Shown: piece after piece, positions 1-10,150 of the stretch
Layout of the letters: each line of letters begins with the position of its first letter
How positions within the stretch are numbered: position 1 is the first letter of the stretch
Assembly (NCBI RefSeq): GCF_003004785.1
Contig: NZ_PVZS01000024.1
Location: forward strand, 1 to 64,000
Direction of reading: 5' to 3'
Source of the DNA: Alsobacter soli
Lineage (GTDB): Bacteria; Pseudomonadota; Alphaproteobacteria; Rhizobiales; Beijerinckiaceae
DNA: 64,000 nt
Translations under genes and position numbers: made by a program
The notes under the pieces: model-generated
What the model was told of the DNA's origin: nothing
What the model saw: only the letters and a program-made list of their open reading frames with translations
Database searches by the model: none

Positions 1-83
1 AAACCGCAACAATGGAGCCGTCGGAATGGCCCCTCTGTCGGCTTCGCCGACATCTCCCCCGCTGCGCGGGAGAGAATTTCCCC

Positions 84-214
84 CGTCATTGCGAGGAGCC
101 CAAAGGGCGACGAAGCAATCCAGGGGGACTGGGCGCCATCCTCATCGCCAACGGACAGACCGGCGCGCCTTGCCCCTGGATTGCTTCGTCGCTGCGCTCC
201 TCGCAAGGACGGGG
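84..214. repeat. Family A inverted repeat pair
   Basis: The left arm (84-126) reads GTCATTGCGAG ... GAAGCAATCCAG. The right arm (173-213) is its inverted copy, CTGGATTGCTTCG ... CTCCTCGCAAGGACG. About 46 bases separate the arms, so the RNA could fold into one long hairpin. The same design recurs at other intergenic sites in the window. Confidence 0.8.
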
Positions 215-233
215 GAAGGCGACCCAACCCCAC

Positions 234-369
234 CGCCGTCATCCCCGGCCGGAGCGGCGAAGCCGCGCAGGGGAAGGGGATCCAGGGGGGACTGGGCGCC
301 ACCATAAGGAGAGGGTCGCGCGCATGGCCCCCGGATTGCTTCGTCGCTGCGCTCCTCGCAAGGACGGGA
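234..369. repeat. Mosaic of family B and family A repeat arms
   Basis: A family B arm (234-290: GTCATCCCCGG, GGAGCGGCGAAGCCGC, GGGGATCCAGG) is followed by an inverted family A arm (331-369). Mixing arms of two families resembles the mosaic BIME/REP organisation known from other bacteria. Confidence 0.7.
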
Positions 370-486
370 GAGGCATTCATCCCCAAGGCCGAACCAACGC
401 CTTTCCGCCATGCGTCCGGCGCGCTTGCTCGCCCGCCCGGGCCGTCCTAGACGCAGGGGGAGAAAAATCGCCGGGAGCAGCGCCTG

Positions 487-1419
487 ATGTTTGGAATTCA
501 CGCCAAGGGGGTCTACCCGATCGCCCCGACCCCGTTCGCCGAATCGGGCGAGATCGACTGGGCCTCCACCGACCGCATGGTCGACTGGTACCGCGAGATC
601 GGCGCGACCGGCATGACCATCCTGGGCATCATGGGCGAGGCGCCCAAGCTCGATGGGTCCGAGGCGGTCGAGTTCGCCACCCGCATCATTCGGCGCGCCC
701 AGGGCCTGCCCGTGCTGGTCGGCGTGTCCGCGCCCGGCTTCGCCGCCATGCGTTCCCTGGCCCGGACCGTCATGGACGCCGGCGCAGGCGGCGTCATGAT
801 CGCCCCGCCGCCCTCGCTGCGCACGGACGACCAGATCGTCGGCTACTACGCCCAGGCGGTGGAGGCGATCGGGACCGATATCCCCTTCTGCATCCAGGAT
901 TATCCGCTGACCCTCTCGGTGGTCATGACCCCGAAGGTGATCCAGCGCATCATCATGGACAACCCTTCCTGCGTGATGCTGAAGCACGAGGACTGGCCTG
1001 GCCTGGAGAAGATCTCGACCCTGCGCCGCTTCGAGGCCGAGGGCGGGCTCCGCCACGTCTCCATCCTCACCGGCAACGGCGGGCTGTTCCTCGACTTCGA
1101 GATGGAGCGCGGCGTCGACGGCGCCATGACCGGATATGCGTTCCCGGAGATGCTGGTGGACGTGGTGCGCCTCTCCGCCGAGGGCCAGCGCGACGCGGCG
1201 CACGATCTCTTCGACGCCCACCTGCCGCTGGTGCGCTACGAGCAGCAGCCCGCGATCGGCCTCGCCGTGCGCAAATACGTGCTGAAGCGGCGCGGCATCC
1301 TGGCCTCGGACGCGCAGCGCAAGCCGGGCTCCTCCATCACGCCCGCCGCCAAGGCCGAGGTGGAATACCTGCTGTCCCGCCTCGCCCGGCGCGACCCGCG
1401 CGCGGCCAAGCTCGTCTAG
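487..1419 (+). CDS. Dihydrodipicolinate synthase (DapA)-family aldolase
   Basis: A 310-residue class I aldolase/lyase of the DapA family, a TIM barrel that forms a Schiff base with a 2-oxo acid such as pyruvate. The candidate Schiff-base lysine is Lys166 in VMLKHED and the candidate catalytic tyrosine is Tyr139 in IQDYPLT. The phosphate/carboxylate-binding GTTGE motif of true DapA is replaced by GIMGEAPKL, so this is probably a catabolic relative (sugar-acid, hydroxyproline or 4-hydroxy-2-oxoglutarate type) rather than the lysine-pathway enzyme. The start follows a GGGAG Shine-Dalgarno and matches family N-termini. One base separates its stop from the next gene, implying a two-gene operon. 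The substrate cannot be read from the sequence. Confidence 0.88.
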   Translation: MFGIHAKGVYPIAPTPFAESGEIDWASTDRMVDWYREIGATGMTILGIMGEAPKLDGSEAVEFATRIIRRAQGLPVLVGVSAPGFAAMRSLARTVMDAGAGGVMIAPPPSLRTDDQIVGYYAQAVEAIGTDIPFCIQDYPLTLSVVMTPKVIQRIIMDNPSCVMLKHEDWPGLEKISTLRRFEAEGGLRHVSILTGNGGLFLDFEMERGVDGAMTGYAFPEMLVDVVRLSAEGQRDAAHDLFDAHLPLVRYEQQPAIGLAVRKYVLKRRGILASDAQRKPGSSITPAAKAEVEYLLSRLARRDPRAAKLV

Positions 1420-1420
1420 C

Positions 1421-2521
1421 ATGAGCGACGTCGACGCCATCGTGGTCGGGGCCGGCGTCGTCGGCCTCGCGGTCGCCCGGGAGCTGGCGCTCTCCGGACG
1501 GTCGGTGATCGTGCTCGAGCAGGCCGAGGGAATCGGCACGGAGACCTCCTCGCGCAACAGCGAGGTGATCCACGCCGGGCTGTATTACCCGGCCGGAAGC
1601 CTCAAGGCCCGCCTCTGCGTCGAGGGCCGGCGTGAGCTCTACGCCTTCTGCGAGAGCCATCACGTCCCGCACCGGCGCTGCGGCAAGCTGGTGGTGGCCA
1701 CCGACGAGGTCGAACTCGCCGCCGTGGAGGCGATCCGCGCCAAGGGCCTCGCCAATGGCTGCGACGACCTGACCATGATCAGCGCCGCCGAGGCGCTCGC
1801 CATGGAGCCGGCGCTGAACACGGTCGGGGCCCTGTGGTCGCCCTCGACCGGCATCATCGACAGCCACGCCTACATGCTCGCCCTGCAGGGCGACGCGGAG
1901 GAGGCGGGGGCCATGTTCGCCTTCCACACGCCCTTCCTGCGGGCGGACGCCACGGGCAACAGCATCGTGGTGGAGACCGGCGGCGCCGAGCCCATGCGGA
2001 TCACCACGACGCTGCTCATCAACAGCGGCGGCCTGCACGCCTCCCGCGTCGCCCGCGCGGTGGACGGGCTGGACCCCGCCCGCGTGCCGGACACCCAGTT
2101 CTGCAAGGGCAACTACTTCGTGCTCACCGCGAAGGCGCCCTTCACCCGGTTGATCTACCCGGCCCCGCACACTCACGGGCTCGGCGTCCACCTCACCATC
2201 GACCTCGGCGGCCAGGCGCGCTTCGGCCCGGACATCGAGTGGGTGGACGACCTCGTCTACGAGGTCGATCCCAGGCGCGGCGAGGGCTTCGACGCCGCCA
2301 TCCGCAAATACTGGCCCGGCCTGCCGGAGAACGCGCTGGCGCCTGGCTATTCGGGCATCCGCCCCAAGATCGCCGGCCCGCACGACCCGGCCCCCGACTT
2401 CCGCATCGACGGCCCCGCCGACCACGGCGTCCCGGGCCTGGTCAACTTGCTGGGCATCGAGAGCCCGGGCCTGACCTCCTCCCTCGCCATCGCCGCCGAG
2501 GTCATGCGCAAGCTGGGCTGA
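1421..2521 (+). CDS. FAD-dependent oxidoreductase, L-2-hydroxyglutarate oxidase-like
   Basis: A 366-residue DAO-family flavoenzyme. The N-terminal dinucleotide-binding loop GAGVVG (residues 10-15) is followed by an acidic strand end (VLEQ). The segment [15 protein letters not shown] is typical of the LhgO/L2HGDH group, which oxidises L-2-hydroxyglutarate to 2-oxoglutarate and passes electrons to the membrane quinone pool. The C-terminal FAD-binding segment ([14 protein letters not shown]) is intact, so the gene looks complete. It starts one base after the DapA-family gene and is probably translated with it. A shared pathway (oxidation of a 2-hydroxy acid plus aldol cleavage of a 2-oxo acid) is plausible but is inference. 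The exact substrate within the family remains open. Confidence 0.85.
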   Translation: MSDVDAIVVGAGVVGLAVARELALSGRSVIVLEQAEGIGTETSSRNSEVIHAGLYYPAGSLKARLCVEGRRELYAFCESHHVPHRRCGKLVVATDEVELAAVEAIRAKGLANGCDDLTMISAAEALAMEPALNTVGALWSPSTGIIDSHAYMLALQGDAEEAGAMFAFHTPFLRADATGNSIVVETGGAEPMRITTTLLINSGGLHASRVARAVDGLDPARVPDTQFCKGNYFVLTAKAPFTRLIYPAPHTHGLGVHLTIDLGGQARFGPDIEWVDDLVYEVDPRRGEGFDAAIRKYWPGLPENALAPGYSGIRPKIAGPHDPAPDFRIDGPADHGVPGLVNLLGIESPGLTSSLAIAAEVMRKLG

Positions 2522-2540
2522 GTCCTGGATGTCAGCGCTG

Positions 2541-2590
2541 GCATCCCCGGCCGGAGCGGCGAAGCCGCCACCCTCCCCCTCAGGGGAAGG
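2541..2590. repeat. Degenerate family B repeat arm
   Basis: CATCCCCGGCCGGAGCGGCG is followed by CAGGGGAAGG, a shortened family B arm lying between the convergent oxidoreductase and pbpC genes. In that position it may also end transcription. Confidence 0.6.
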
Positions 2591-2596
2591 TAGGCT

Positions 2597-4726
2597 TTAC
2601 TCGAGCCGCACCACCACGCTGTCGGTCGCCCCGGCTGCGTCCATCACCGAGACCCGGGCGAAGCCGGCGCCGTCCGGCTTCCAGGTCCCCTGGCGCCGGG
2701 CTTCGGGCTCGCCCACGGGGCGGCCGTTCACCATCCAGGTGAGCGGCGGTACGCCTCCCAGGGCCTTCAGGGCGAGCGTCGCCTCGCCCGGAGCCGCGGC
2801 GAGCCCGAGGTCCACCCGCGCCCCATCGGGCGGAAACGCGATCTTCAGCGGAGCGTTGGCGGCGGCAGCCTGGGTGCGCGGCGCGTCATGGCGCAGCCGG
2901 CGCAGGGGAGGGGGCAGGGTCGCGCTGGTGGCGAACAGCGCGTCCCGGGGAGCCGCGATCGGCTCCGGCTCGCCGCCGAGCCGCGCGAAGGCGTCGAACA
3001 GGATGGGCGCGGCCGCCTGCCGGCCGATGAGCCCCGGCACGGCGGCCCCGTCCGGCCGTCCGACCCACACCCCGATCGTCACCCGCTTGTCGAACCCGAC
3101 CGCCCAGGCGTCGCGATAGCCGTAGGAGGTGCCCGTCTTGTAGGCGATCCGCCCCGCCGGCGCGTTCTGCGGCGGCGGCGCCCCGCGCAGGATGTCGAAC
3201 ACGTACCAGGACGACAGCGGCTCCGCGACCCGCCGTCCCGGCTCGCCCGTCGGCGGCTGGTCCGCCCGCCACACCAGGGCCGGCGCCTCTCCGCCGCGCG
3301 CCAGCCCGGCGTAGAGCCGCACGAGGTCGGTCAGCCGGATGCCGAGCCCGCCCAGGCCCACTGCAAGGCCCGGCGCGGCCTCCTTGGGCACGACGACGTC
3401 CGCGCCCGCCTGCCTGAGGCGGGCGAGAAAACGGGCGGCGCCGACGTCGTTCAGCAACTCCACCGCCGGGACATTGAGCGACAGCTGCAGCGCCCGCCGC
3501 GCCGTGACGGCGCCCTGGTAGGACAGATCGAAATTTTCGGGACTGTAGAGCCCGAAGCGCGACGGCCGGTCGTCCAGGATCGTTTCCGGATGGGCCAGCC
3601 CGGTCTCGAAGGCGAGGGCGTAGATGAACGGCTTCAACGCCGACCCCGGCGAGCGCACCGCGTTCGCCATGTCGATGGCCCCGGCGCGCTCGGTCGAAAG
3701 GTAGTCGGCCGCGCCCACATGGGCCCGCACCTCGCCGGTGGCGTTGTCGACAACCAGGACGGCGACGGACAGCCTGGGCCCAAGCGCCTCCGCGCGCTCC
3801 CTCGCCAGGCCCTCCAGCGCGGCCTGCAGCCGCGCCTCGACGGTGAGCCGGTGGATGCGCCGGGCCGGGTCCGCCCGCAGGGCGGCCTCCGCTGCGTGCG
3901 GCGCCAGCATGGGGACCGGGCGACGGGCGGTCGGGACAGGCTCCGCCAGCGCCAGCGTGGCTTCGGGCCGCCCCAGCGCCCCGAACCGCGCCGCTCGCTC
4001 CAGGACCCGATCCCGCGCCGCCCGGGCCGCGCCGGGTAAGCGGTCAGGCCGGCGCGTCTCCGGGGATTGCGGCAGGCCGACCAGCAGCGCCGCCTCGGCG
4101 GAAGTGAGCCGCTTCGGCTCCTTGCCGAAATAGGCCAGGGAGGCCGCCCTGAGGCCCTCGATGTTGCCCCCATAGGGCGCCAGCGCGAAATAGAGATCGA
4201 GGATCTGGTCCTTGCTGAACCGTCTCTCGAGTTGCACGGCGCGCACGGCCTGCCGCAGCTTGGCGGCCAAGGTCCGCTCCTCCCGGGGCTCCAGCAGCCG
4301 CGCCACCTGCATGGTCAGCGTGGACCCGCCGGACACCACGCGCCCGCTGCGCGCCGCCTGCCACGCCGCGCGCAGGGCGGCGCGCCAGTCCACCCCGGGG
4401 TGGGAGCGAAAACGCCGATCCTCATAGGCGGTCAGCATGGACACGAATCGCGGGTCCACCTCCGCGGTCGTGACCGGCAGCCGCCAACGCCCGTCCGGCG
4501 TGGTGAAAGCCCGCAGGAGGCGCTCGTCCCGGTCCGTCACCGTGACGGAACCGTCGTTGGCGCGGGACAGGTCGAGCGGGCCCAGCGTCTCCGCATAGGC
4601 CCACATGGCGAGGGCGAGTCCGCCGGCCAGGGCGAGCGCGGCCAGCGCCCCTTTCGCCGCCATGAGGCCGAACCTGATCCTCAGGGTGTGAGGAGGTGGC
4701 TGGCCGCCATGATTGGTCCCGCTCAT
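2597..4726 (-). CDS. pbpC: Penicillin-binding protein 1C
   Basis: A 709-residue bifunctional class A PBP of the PBP1C type, predicted to polymerise and cross-link peptidoglycan on the periplasmic face. One N-terminal membrane anchor (about residues 23-46) precedes a GT51 transglycosylase domain with catalytic Glu102 in YEDRRF and the GGSTLTMQ motif near 133-140. The transpeptidase domain has SALK (Ser362, Lys365), SLN (416-418) and KTGTS (530-534). The C-terminus is the BiPBP_C domain that defines PBP1C. It lies four bases after the alpha-2-macroglobulin gene, the pairing known from E. coli yfhM-pbpC. All catalytic residues are present, so activity is expected. Confidence 0.95.
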   Translation of the reverse strand: MSGTNHGGQPPPHTLRIRFGLMAAKGALAALALAGGLALAMWAYAETLGPLDLSRANDGSVTVTDRDERLLRAFTTPDGRWRLPVTTAEVDPRFVSMLTAYEDRRFRSHPGVDWRAALRAAWQAARSGRVVSGGSTLTMQVARLLEPREERTLAAKLRQAVRAVQLERRFSKDQILDLYFALAPYGGNIEGLRAASLAYFGKEPKRLTSAEAALLVGLPQSPETRRPDRLPGAARAARDRVLERAARFGALGRPEATLALAEPVPTARRPVPMLAPHAAEAALRADPARRIHRLTVEARLQAALEGLARERAEALGPRLSVAVLVVDNATGEVRAHVGAADYLSTERAGAIDMANAVRSPGSALKPFIYALAFETGLAHPETILDDRPSRFGLYSPENFDLSYQGAVTARRALQLSLNVPAVELLNDVGAARFLARLRQAGADVVVPKEAAPGLAVGLGGLGIRLTDLVRLYAGLARGGEAPALVWRADQPPTGEPGRRVAEPLSSWYVFDILRGAPPPQNAPAGRIAYKTGTSYGYRDAWAVGFDKRVTIGVWVGRPDGAAVPGLIGRQAAAPILFDAFARLGGEPEPIAAPRDALFATSATLPPPLRRLRHDAPRTQAAAANAPLKIAFPPDGARVDLGLAAAPGEATLALKALGGVPPLTWMVNGRPVGEPEARRQGTWKPDGAGFARVSVMDAAGATDSVVVRLE

Positions 4727-4730
4727 CGCC

Positions 4731-7700
4731 TCACCGCGCCGGCGTCACTTCCAGCGATCCGTAGGCGGTGCGGCCGAACCGGTCCGGGCGATACATGTCC
4801 TCGGCGGTCGCCGGCGGATGCACATAGCGGCCAGGCGACACGGCCCGGACCATGTAGGCGAGGCTGAACACGGCGGGTTGGTCCGGCGAGCGGTCGAGCG
4901 CCGCCACGAAGCGGTCGTCGCGATACTCCGCGGCGACAGGCTCGACGTCCCGCTTTAGCCAGGAGAGGCTCTTGAGGCTGTCGCTGTCCACGAGCTTCGG
5001 ATTGTCGATCTCAAGCCCCGCGGGCAGCATGTCGACCACGAGCAGGCGGGCGAACTTCGCCTCCGGTTCGGTCACCTTGAGCACCACGACGAGCCGGTCG
5101 TTCTGCCGGATGCTGGTGGGCTCCACCTTGATTCCGTCGAGCTTGTAAAAGCTGCGTTCAACCGTATAGCCCTGGCTCGCGGCTGGCTCCGGCGTGGCGG
5201 GCACGCCGGAGAGCGTGATCACCGCCTGGGAGGCGACCTGACCGGCGTTGGCGACAACGACGGAGCGGCCGTCCAGCGCCTCGCTTTTCCACGCCCGGTA
5301 AAGCGCGCCCTGCTGGGGCGTGCCGTCCACCGTCGTGCGCAGCGTCTCTGCCTCCTTGGACAGGCCCTCGGCGGCCAGCACCATCCAGGCGTTCTCCTGC
5401 GTGCTCGTATAGCTCACGCCGGTGCGGGCCTCCTCCACGACGGCGCTGGCCTTCTGCAGGAGGTCGCGGCCCTGGTTGGACTCCGCCGCCAGCGCCAGGA
5501 TGCCCGCGCTGTCGCGCAGCCGCGAGCCGTAGTCCGGCCGCGAGATGCGCTCGTCCTTCGTGGCGCGGATCTTGTCCAGCGCCGAGCCGAAGGCGGTTTG
5601 CGCCCGTCCGCGGTCGCCGAGCAGCGCCAGGGCCGCCCCGACCTGGGCGCGCGACAGCGCCGACCCGAAGGCGTTCAGCTTCGTGTCGGCCAGGTAGCGC
5701 AGGTCGCCCATCACGGGCCGACCGTTCCGGGCGAGCACATAGATGGCGTAGGCGAGGTCCTGGCCCTTGCCTTCCTCCACCTCGGTCGCGTTGGCGACCG
5801 TGTTGCGTAGACGGTCCAGAGCGATGTCGAGCGCCCGCTGCGGCAAGGCGAAGCCGCGCTCGCGGGCCCGGGTCAGGAAGTCGGTGACATAGGCGTCGAG
5901 CCACAGGTCCTCAGACCCGCCCACCGACCACAACCCAAAGGCTCCGTTGGAATCCTGCCGCGACAGCACCCGGTCGATGGCCTCGCGAATGCGATTGTCA
6001 GCCTGGTCGTCGAGCGCCAGCGCCTCCGTCCGGGCGAGCTTGTTGACGTAGAGCAGCGGCATGGCGCGGCTCACCGTCTGCTCGGAGCAGCCATACGGAT
6101 AACGGTCCAGGGCCCGCAGCAGGGCCGGCACGTCGATCGCGCTTGCGGGCGATACAGCGAGCGACACGGCCGACGTGCCGGGCACGAAGTCGGCCAGGAG
6201 GTCGCTCGACAGGGTGATGCTGGACCCCGCCGGGAAGCTCCGGACCATGCGCCGGTACACCGGCGAGGCGCCGGGCTGGATGCGCAGCGCGAAGCTCTGC
6301 GTCGCGTCGACCCCCGGCCCGGTCAGGCGCAGGTCGATGCCGGACAGGCCCACGCCGGCGGCGGTCACCGGGATGACCACGCTGGCCTTGCCGTTCGCGT
6401 CGAGCTTCACGGTGGTGCGGGTGGAGGCCGCCGGGATCACGAGTGGCCCGTGCACGTCGAGGTCGACGGCGTATTCTGCCGCCGGCCCCTCGACATTGTC
6501 GATCTGCATGAAGAAGCGCGACTGGTCCCCCAGGTTGAGGAAGCGCGGCAGCGTGCCGGCGACCACCACCGGATCGCGCACGATCACGTCCGCCGTCGCG
6601 CCTCCCACCCGGCCCTTGGCCCATGCGACGGCCATCACCCGCACCGTCCCGTTGAAGCCCGGGATGTCGAAATCGACGGTCGCGGTCCCGTCCGGCCCGA
6701 CCTTCACCACGCCGGAATAGCGCGACACCGGCTCCTGCGTGGGCGGGCTGACGTCCGCCGACAGGGCGCCCACGTCGCCGCCGGCCCGGATGGCGCCGCG
6801 AGTGCCCTGCATGCCGTCGATCAGGTAGCCGTAGAGGTCGCGGATCTCGGTGGAGAGTTGCCGCTGGCCAAAGAAATAGTCGAAGGGCTTTGGAGCCTCG
6901 TAGCGGGTGAGGTTGAGGATGCCGACGTCCACGGCCGCGACGGTGACGTAGGCCTCCTCGCCGGCCGCGAGCCCGGCCAGGCGGATCGGCAGGCTGAGCT
7001 TGCCACGAGGCCGCATCTTCTCGGGCGCGCCGAGCGACACGCCGATCGAGCGCGCCTCCTTGTCCAGCGCGAACCACGCGACGCCGAGCGCGCGACCGGG
7101 CAGCCGCTTGGCGGCCGTGTCCAGCGGCCTGTGAGCCAGCGCGACGACGTAGGCGCCGGCGCCCCAGTCCGACTTCACCGGAATGGAAACCGTGTTTTCG
7201 CCCGGCTTCACGTCGATCACCTGAAGGTCGTGGACCGTGTCGCCCACGATGGCGACCGTCGCCTTGCCGGCGAACCGCGGCGCGAGCTTCAGGGACATGG
7301 TGTCCTCGGCCTTGTAGGCCGCCTTGTCGAGGGTGACCTCGAGCAGGTCCGGCGTCTCGGCCGTGGCGTCGCCGGACCAGCCGACCGTGAACGTCACGCT
7401 CGTGTCCCCGCCTTCGCCGCCGCCGCGCACGTCGAGCCGATAGGCGCCCCATTGCACCGGGATGCTGAGGCGGGCGGGCGCGTCGGTCGCCACGTCGAAG
7501 GCGCCGTCGGAGAGCCGACGCACAGACTTCACGGCCTCGTAGTTCCAGCGTCCGTCCTGATTGAACCACTGGTAGCGGCGCTCGACCTTGTTGAGCGTCC
7601 ACTGCAGGCCCTTGCGGGCCAGCTTCTGGCCGTCCGGCGCGACATACAGCACGTCGAAAGTGGCGGCGGCTCCTTCGGCGAGGTCGCCAAAGAGCTTCTT

Positions 7701-9971
7701 CACGGCCGCGACGGGCCCCTTGGGGCGGATCGGGATGGTGACGGAGCGCTCGATGGCGCGCCCGCCGGTCTCGCCGACCCGCAGCGTGACCTTGGCCTGC
7801 ACGGGCCGGGGCGCGGCCGGGTCGGGCAGGTCCACCGAAACCGTGGCGCGGCCCTTCGCGTCCGTGGTCGCCTTGTCCTCGATTTCCGCCGTGACGTTCT
7901 CGAACGGCTCGTCCTGCAGGCCGACCACGTAGCCGTCGAGCCCCGGCATGGGCGCGCCGTCCATGGGCTGGATGCTGTATTCGCCGGAAACCTCCAGGTC
8001 CGCGCCCGGGGCGCCGTAAAGGTAGCGGGCGGAAAGGTCGACCTGCGCAGGCTCGCCGGGCCTCAGGCTCGGCTGGCGGGGCTTGAGCTCCAGCTCCAGC
8101 CGCTCGGGGACGTAGTCCTCGACCAGGAACGTGACCTCGCCCAGCGCTGGCGCCTTGGGGTCCGAATAGGCCTGCACCCGCCACGTGCCCCGCGCCGCGC
8201 CCGGCAGCAGCGGCAGGGAGAAGGCCCGTCCGCCGAGGCCCTGGTCCTCGACGACGGCGCGTTTGTACTCCACGCCATCCGGACGCTTCGCCACGAGCGT
8301 CAGCGGCAGGCCCGGAACCGCGACCCCCTTCAGGTCGCGCAGGAGCGCCGTGACGTTCACCGTCTCGCCCGAGCGGTAGACGCCCCGCTCCGTGTACAGC
8401 ATGGCGTCCAGCGCCTTGGGGGCGACGCGCCCCTTCACGCCGCGGTCGCTGAGGTCGAAGGCCGCCTGGCCCAGGTCCAGGAAGCCATAGTCGCCCTTCG
8501 AGTCCGAGGCCACGACCAGCCCGGGAGCGAGGCCCCCGGTTCCCCGGGCGAGGCCGGGATCGAAGCGGACATAGCCCGAGGCGTCCGTCGGCTTGGTCGC
8601 CAGCACCTCGTTGTTGCGCGCCACGAGCCGCAGCTCGACGCCGCCCAGCGGCTCGGCGCTGGCGAGAGACCGGACCAGCACATGGACGCCGTCCTCGCCC
8701 ACGAAGGAGGTGAGCCCGAGATCGGACACCACGAACCACTGCGTGGCCCGCAGCTGGTAATCCTCCTCGTCCGACGCCGAGGCGGAGCGCTCCCCCGAGG
8801 GCCGCGCCGTCATCACGTAGACGCCCGGCTCCATCTTGCCGACCGCCTCCAGCACCGGGAAGGCGGTGACCACGTCGCGGTTGAGCTCCTGCTTGGTGTC
8901 CAGCGTGCCGGACCAGATCTTGACGCCCTGCTCCTCGGCCAGCTGCTTGGCGCGGTAGCCGCCGATCTGGGACAGGAAGTCCTCCGACCGCACGGTGGGC
9001 AGCAGGTTGCGGTCGCCGATCCGCGCGATGGTCACGTCCATCTTGGCGGTGTTCACGGAGACGACCGGAATGCCCTCCTGGCCCACCCGCGGCAGGACGT
9101 AGTTCTTGCCCGTGAAGCGCACCTGGGGCGAGCGGTCGCGAACGTAGACCTCGTAGTCCATGGCCTTGAGCAGGCTCTCGCCCACGTTGGACGGCAGCCC
9201 CTGCCGCAGCACGAACGCGTAGCGCTCCCCATGCTTCAGCCCATCCACGCACAGCTGCTGGTCCTCGGCCGTCACGGCCGCGTTGGCGCTGCCGGAGACC
9301 GCCACATAGGGCGTGAAATCGACCTTCCCGCGCGCAAGCGGGTCGGAGAACTGGAAGCAGACCCGGGGCGCGGAGGAGTCGCTGTCGACCTTGTAGTCCA
9401 GCACCCGGAAGCCGTGTTTGTCCCGCAGCTCCTCGTACACGCCGCGAATGGCGGCGTTGTCGGCGATCTGAAGGCTCGCCCGGTAGGAGTCCAGCGCCGG
9501 CCGCCAAACCTCCCGGAGCGCGTAGGCTTCGCCCAGGACGGCGAGCGCCGCCGCCTCGTCCGGGCGCGCCGTCGCCCGCTGGTAAGCCACGTAGGCCGCC
9601 TGCGTGGCGCGCTCCTGCAGGCGCCAGCGCTCCGTGGCGTTCGCCGGGGCGACCGCGAGGGCGGCCCGCCCGTAGGCCAGCCAGCTGCCCGGGTCGCGCG
9701 CATCGAGGGCGATCGCCTGGGCCAGGAGCGTGAGCGCCCGGCGGGCGTCACCGCGGCCCATGAAGGTGGCGGCGTCCCGGCGAAGTTGCTCGACCTGCTT
9801 GCCCTGGGCCGCCGCCGCGCCCTCCTTGCGTAGCGTCTCCTCCAGCCGCACGGCGTCGCTGGCCAGGTCGTCCCGAACGAAGCTCTTGCCGGTCTGGGCG
9901 CCCACTGGCGCGGCAAGGAGCATGGCGGCGAGCGCCATGACCGGGGCCAGGGCTTTCAGGACGGCGCGCAT
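4731..9971 (-). CDS. Bacterial alpha-2-macroglobulin family protein, thioester-containing
   Basis: A protein of 1,746 residues when started at the ATG at 9971, which has GGAGA seven bases upstream and opens directly with a signal peptide (MRAVLKALAPVMALAAMLL ... AGA-like cleavage region). An upstream in-frame start at 10043 would add 24 non-signal residues. After the signal lies a helical repeat stretch, then the long chain of macroglobulin beta-domains. The thioester motif GCSEQ (near residue 1,293) marks a protein able to trap proteases covalently. Bacterial A2Ms protect the periplasm or peptidoglycan synthases; the immediately downstream pbpC supports that role. No lipobox cysteine is visible, so unlike E. 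coli YfhM it is probably soluble in the periplasm rather than a lipoprotein. Confidence 0.93.
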   Translation of the reverse strand: MRAVLKALAPVMALAAMLLAAPVGAQTGKSFVRDDLASDAVRLEETLRKEGAAAAQGKQVEQLRRDAATFMGRGDARRALTLLAQAIALDARDPGSWLAYGRAALAVAPANATERWRLQERATQAAYVAYQRATARPDEAAALAVLGEAYALREVWRPALDSYRASLQIADNAAIRGVYEELRDKHGFRVLDYKVDSDSSAPRVCFQFSDPLARGKVDFTPYVAVSGSANAAVTAEDQQLCVDGLKHGERYAFVLRQGLPSNVGESLLKAMDYEVYVRDRSPQVRFTGKNYVLPRVGQEGIPVVSVNTAKMDVTIARIGDRNLLPTVRSEDFLSQIGGYRAKQLAEEQGVKIWSGTLDTKQELNRDVVTAFPVLEAVGKMEPGVYVMTARPSGERSASASDEEDYQLRATQWFVVSDLGLTSFVGEDGVHVLVRSLASAEPLGGVELRLVARNNEVLATKPTDASGYVRFDPGLARGTGGLAPGLVVASDSKGDYGFLDLGQAAFDLSDRGVKGRVAPKALDAMLYTERGVYRSGETVNVTALLRDLKGVAVPGLPLTLVAKRPDGVEYKRAVVEDQGLGGRAFSLPLLPGAARGTWRVQAYSDPKAPALGEVTFLVEDYVPERLELELKPRQPSLRPGEPAQVDLSARYLYGAPGADLEVSGEYSIQPMDGAPMPGLDGYVVGLQDEPFENVTAEIEDKATTDAKGRATVSVDLPDPAAPRPVQAKVTLRVGETGGRAIERSVTIPIRPKGPVAAVKKLFGDLAEGAAATFDVLYVAPDGQKLARKGLQWTLNKVERRYQWFNQDGRWNYEAVKSVRRLSDGAFDVATDAPARLSIPVQWGAYRLDVRGGGEGGDTSVTFTVGWSGDATAETPDLLEVTLDKAAYKAEDTMSLKLAPRFAGKATVAIVGDTVHDLQVIDVKPGENTVSIPVKSDWGAGAYVVALAHRPLDTAAKRLPGRALGVAWFALDKEARSIGVSLGAPEKMRPRGKLSLPIRLAGLAAGEEAYVTVAAVDVGILNLTRYEAPKPFDYFFGQRQLSTEIRDLYGYLIDGMQGTRGAIRAGGDVGALSADVSPPTQEPVSRYSGVVKVGPDGTATVDFDIPGFNGTVRVMAVAWAKGRVGGATADVIVRDPVVVAGTLPRFLNLGDQSRFFMQIDNVEGPAAEYAVDLDVHGPLVIPAASTRTTVKLDANGKASVVIPVTAAGVGLSGIDLRLTGPGVDATQSFALRIQPGASPVYRRMVRSFPAGSSITLSSDLLADFVPGTSAVSLAVSPASAIDVPALLRALDRYPYGCSEQTVSRAMPLLYVNKLARTEALALDDQADNRIREAIDRVLSRQDSNGAFGLWSVGGSEDLWLDAYVTDFLTRARERGFALPQRALDIALDRLRNTVANATEVEEGKGQDLAYAIYVLARNGRPVMGDLRYLADTKLNAFGSALSRAQVGAALALLGDRGRAQTAFGSALDKIRATKDERISRPDYGSRLRDSAGILALAAESNQGRDLLQKASAVVEEARTGVSYTSTQENAWMVLAAEGLSKEAETLRTTVDGTPQQGALYRAWKSEALDGRSVVVANAGQVASQAVITLSGVPATPEPAASQGYTVERSFYKLDGIKVEPTSIRQNDRLVVVLKVTEPEAKFARLLVVDMLPAGLEIDNPKLVDSDSLKSLSWLKRDVEPVAAEYRDDRFVAALDRSPDQPAVFSLAYMVRAVSPGRYVHPPATAEDMYRPDRFGRTAYGSLEVTPAR

Positions 9972-10150
9972 GGGGCATTCTCCGCGGAAACCGGAGCTGA
10001 AGCGTAGCACTCCATCCTGGGGCCGCAATGTGCGTGAGATCACGAATCGGGCGGCCTACCGTGGGGCTTCCGCAAGCGAGCCCCTTGGCGGCCAGCCTCA
10101 CAGGCGGCATTCTGAAAAGCCGAGTTGAAGGTGGTCCAGGGAGATCCGCG

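Larger units (their letters stand above)
1..486. other. Non-coding left edge, repeat-rich
   Basis: I see no credible gene here. Open frames on both strands cross the repeats and resemble no protein. The stretch holds a short hairpin-like segment (about 30-72), then the mosaic repeats listed separately. The last 60 bases form the leader of the aldolase gene, with GGGAG as probable ribosome-binding site about eight bases before its ATG. Confidence 0.6.

Noticed and set aside
84-369. CRISPR-like appearance of repeated units
   Set aside because: Arms are inverted and dispersed, not direct and evenly spaced, spacers are not unique of constant size, and no cas gene is present.
6450-9833. Open frame of over 1,100 codons opposite the alpha-2-macroglobulin gene
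   Set aside because: It is the antisense shadow of a clear gene with signal peptide and thioester motif, with no protein-like features of its own.
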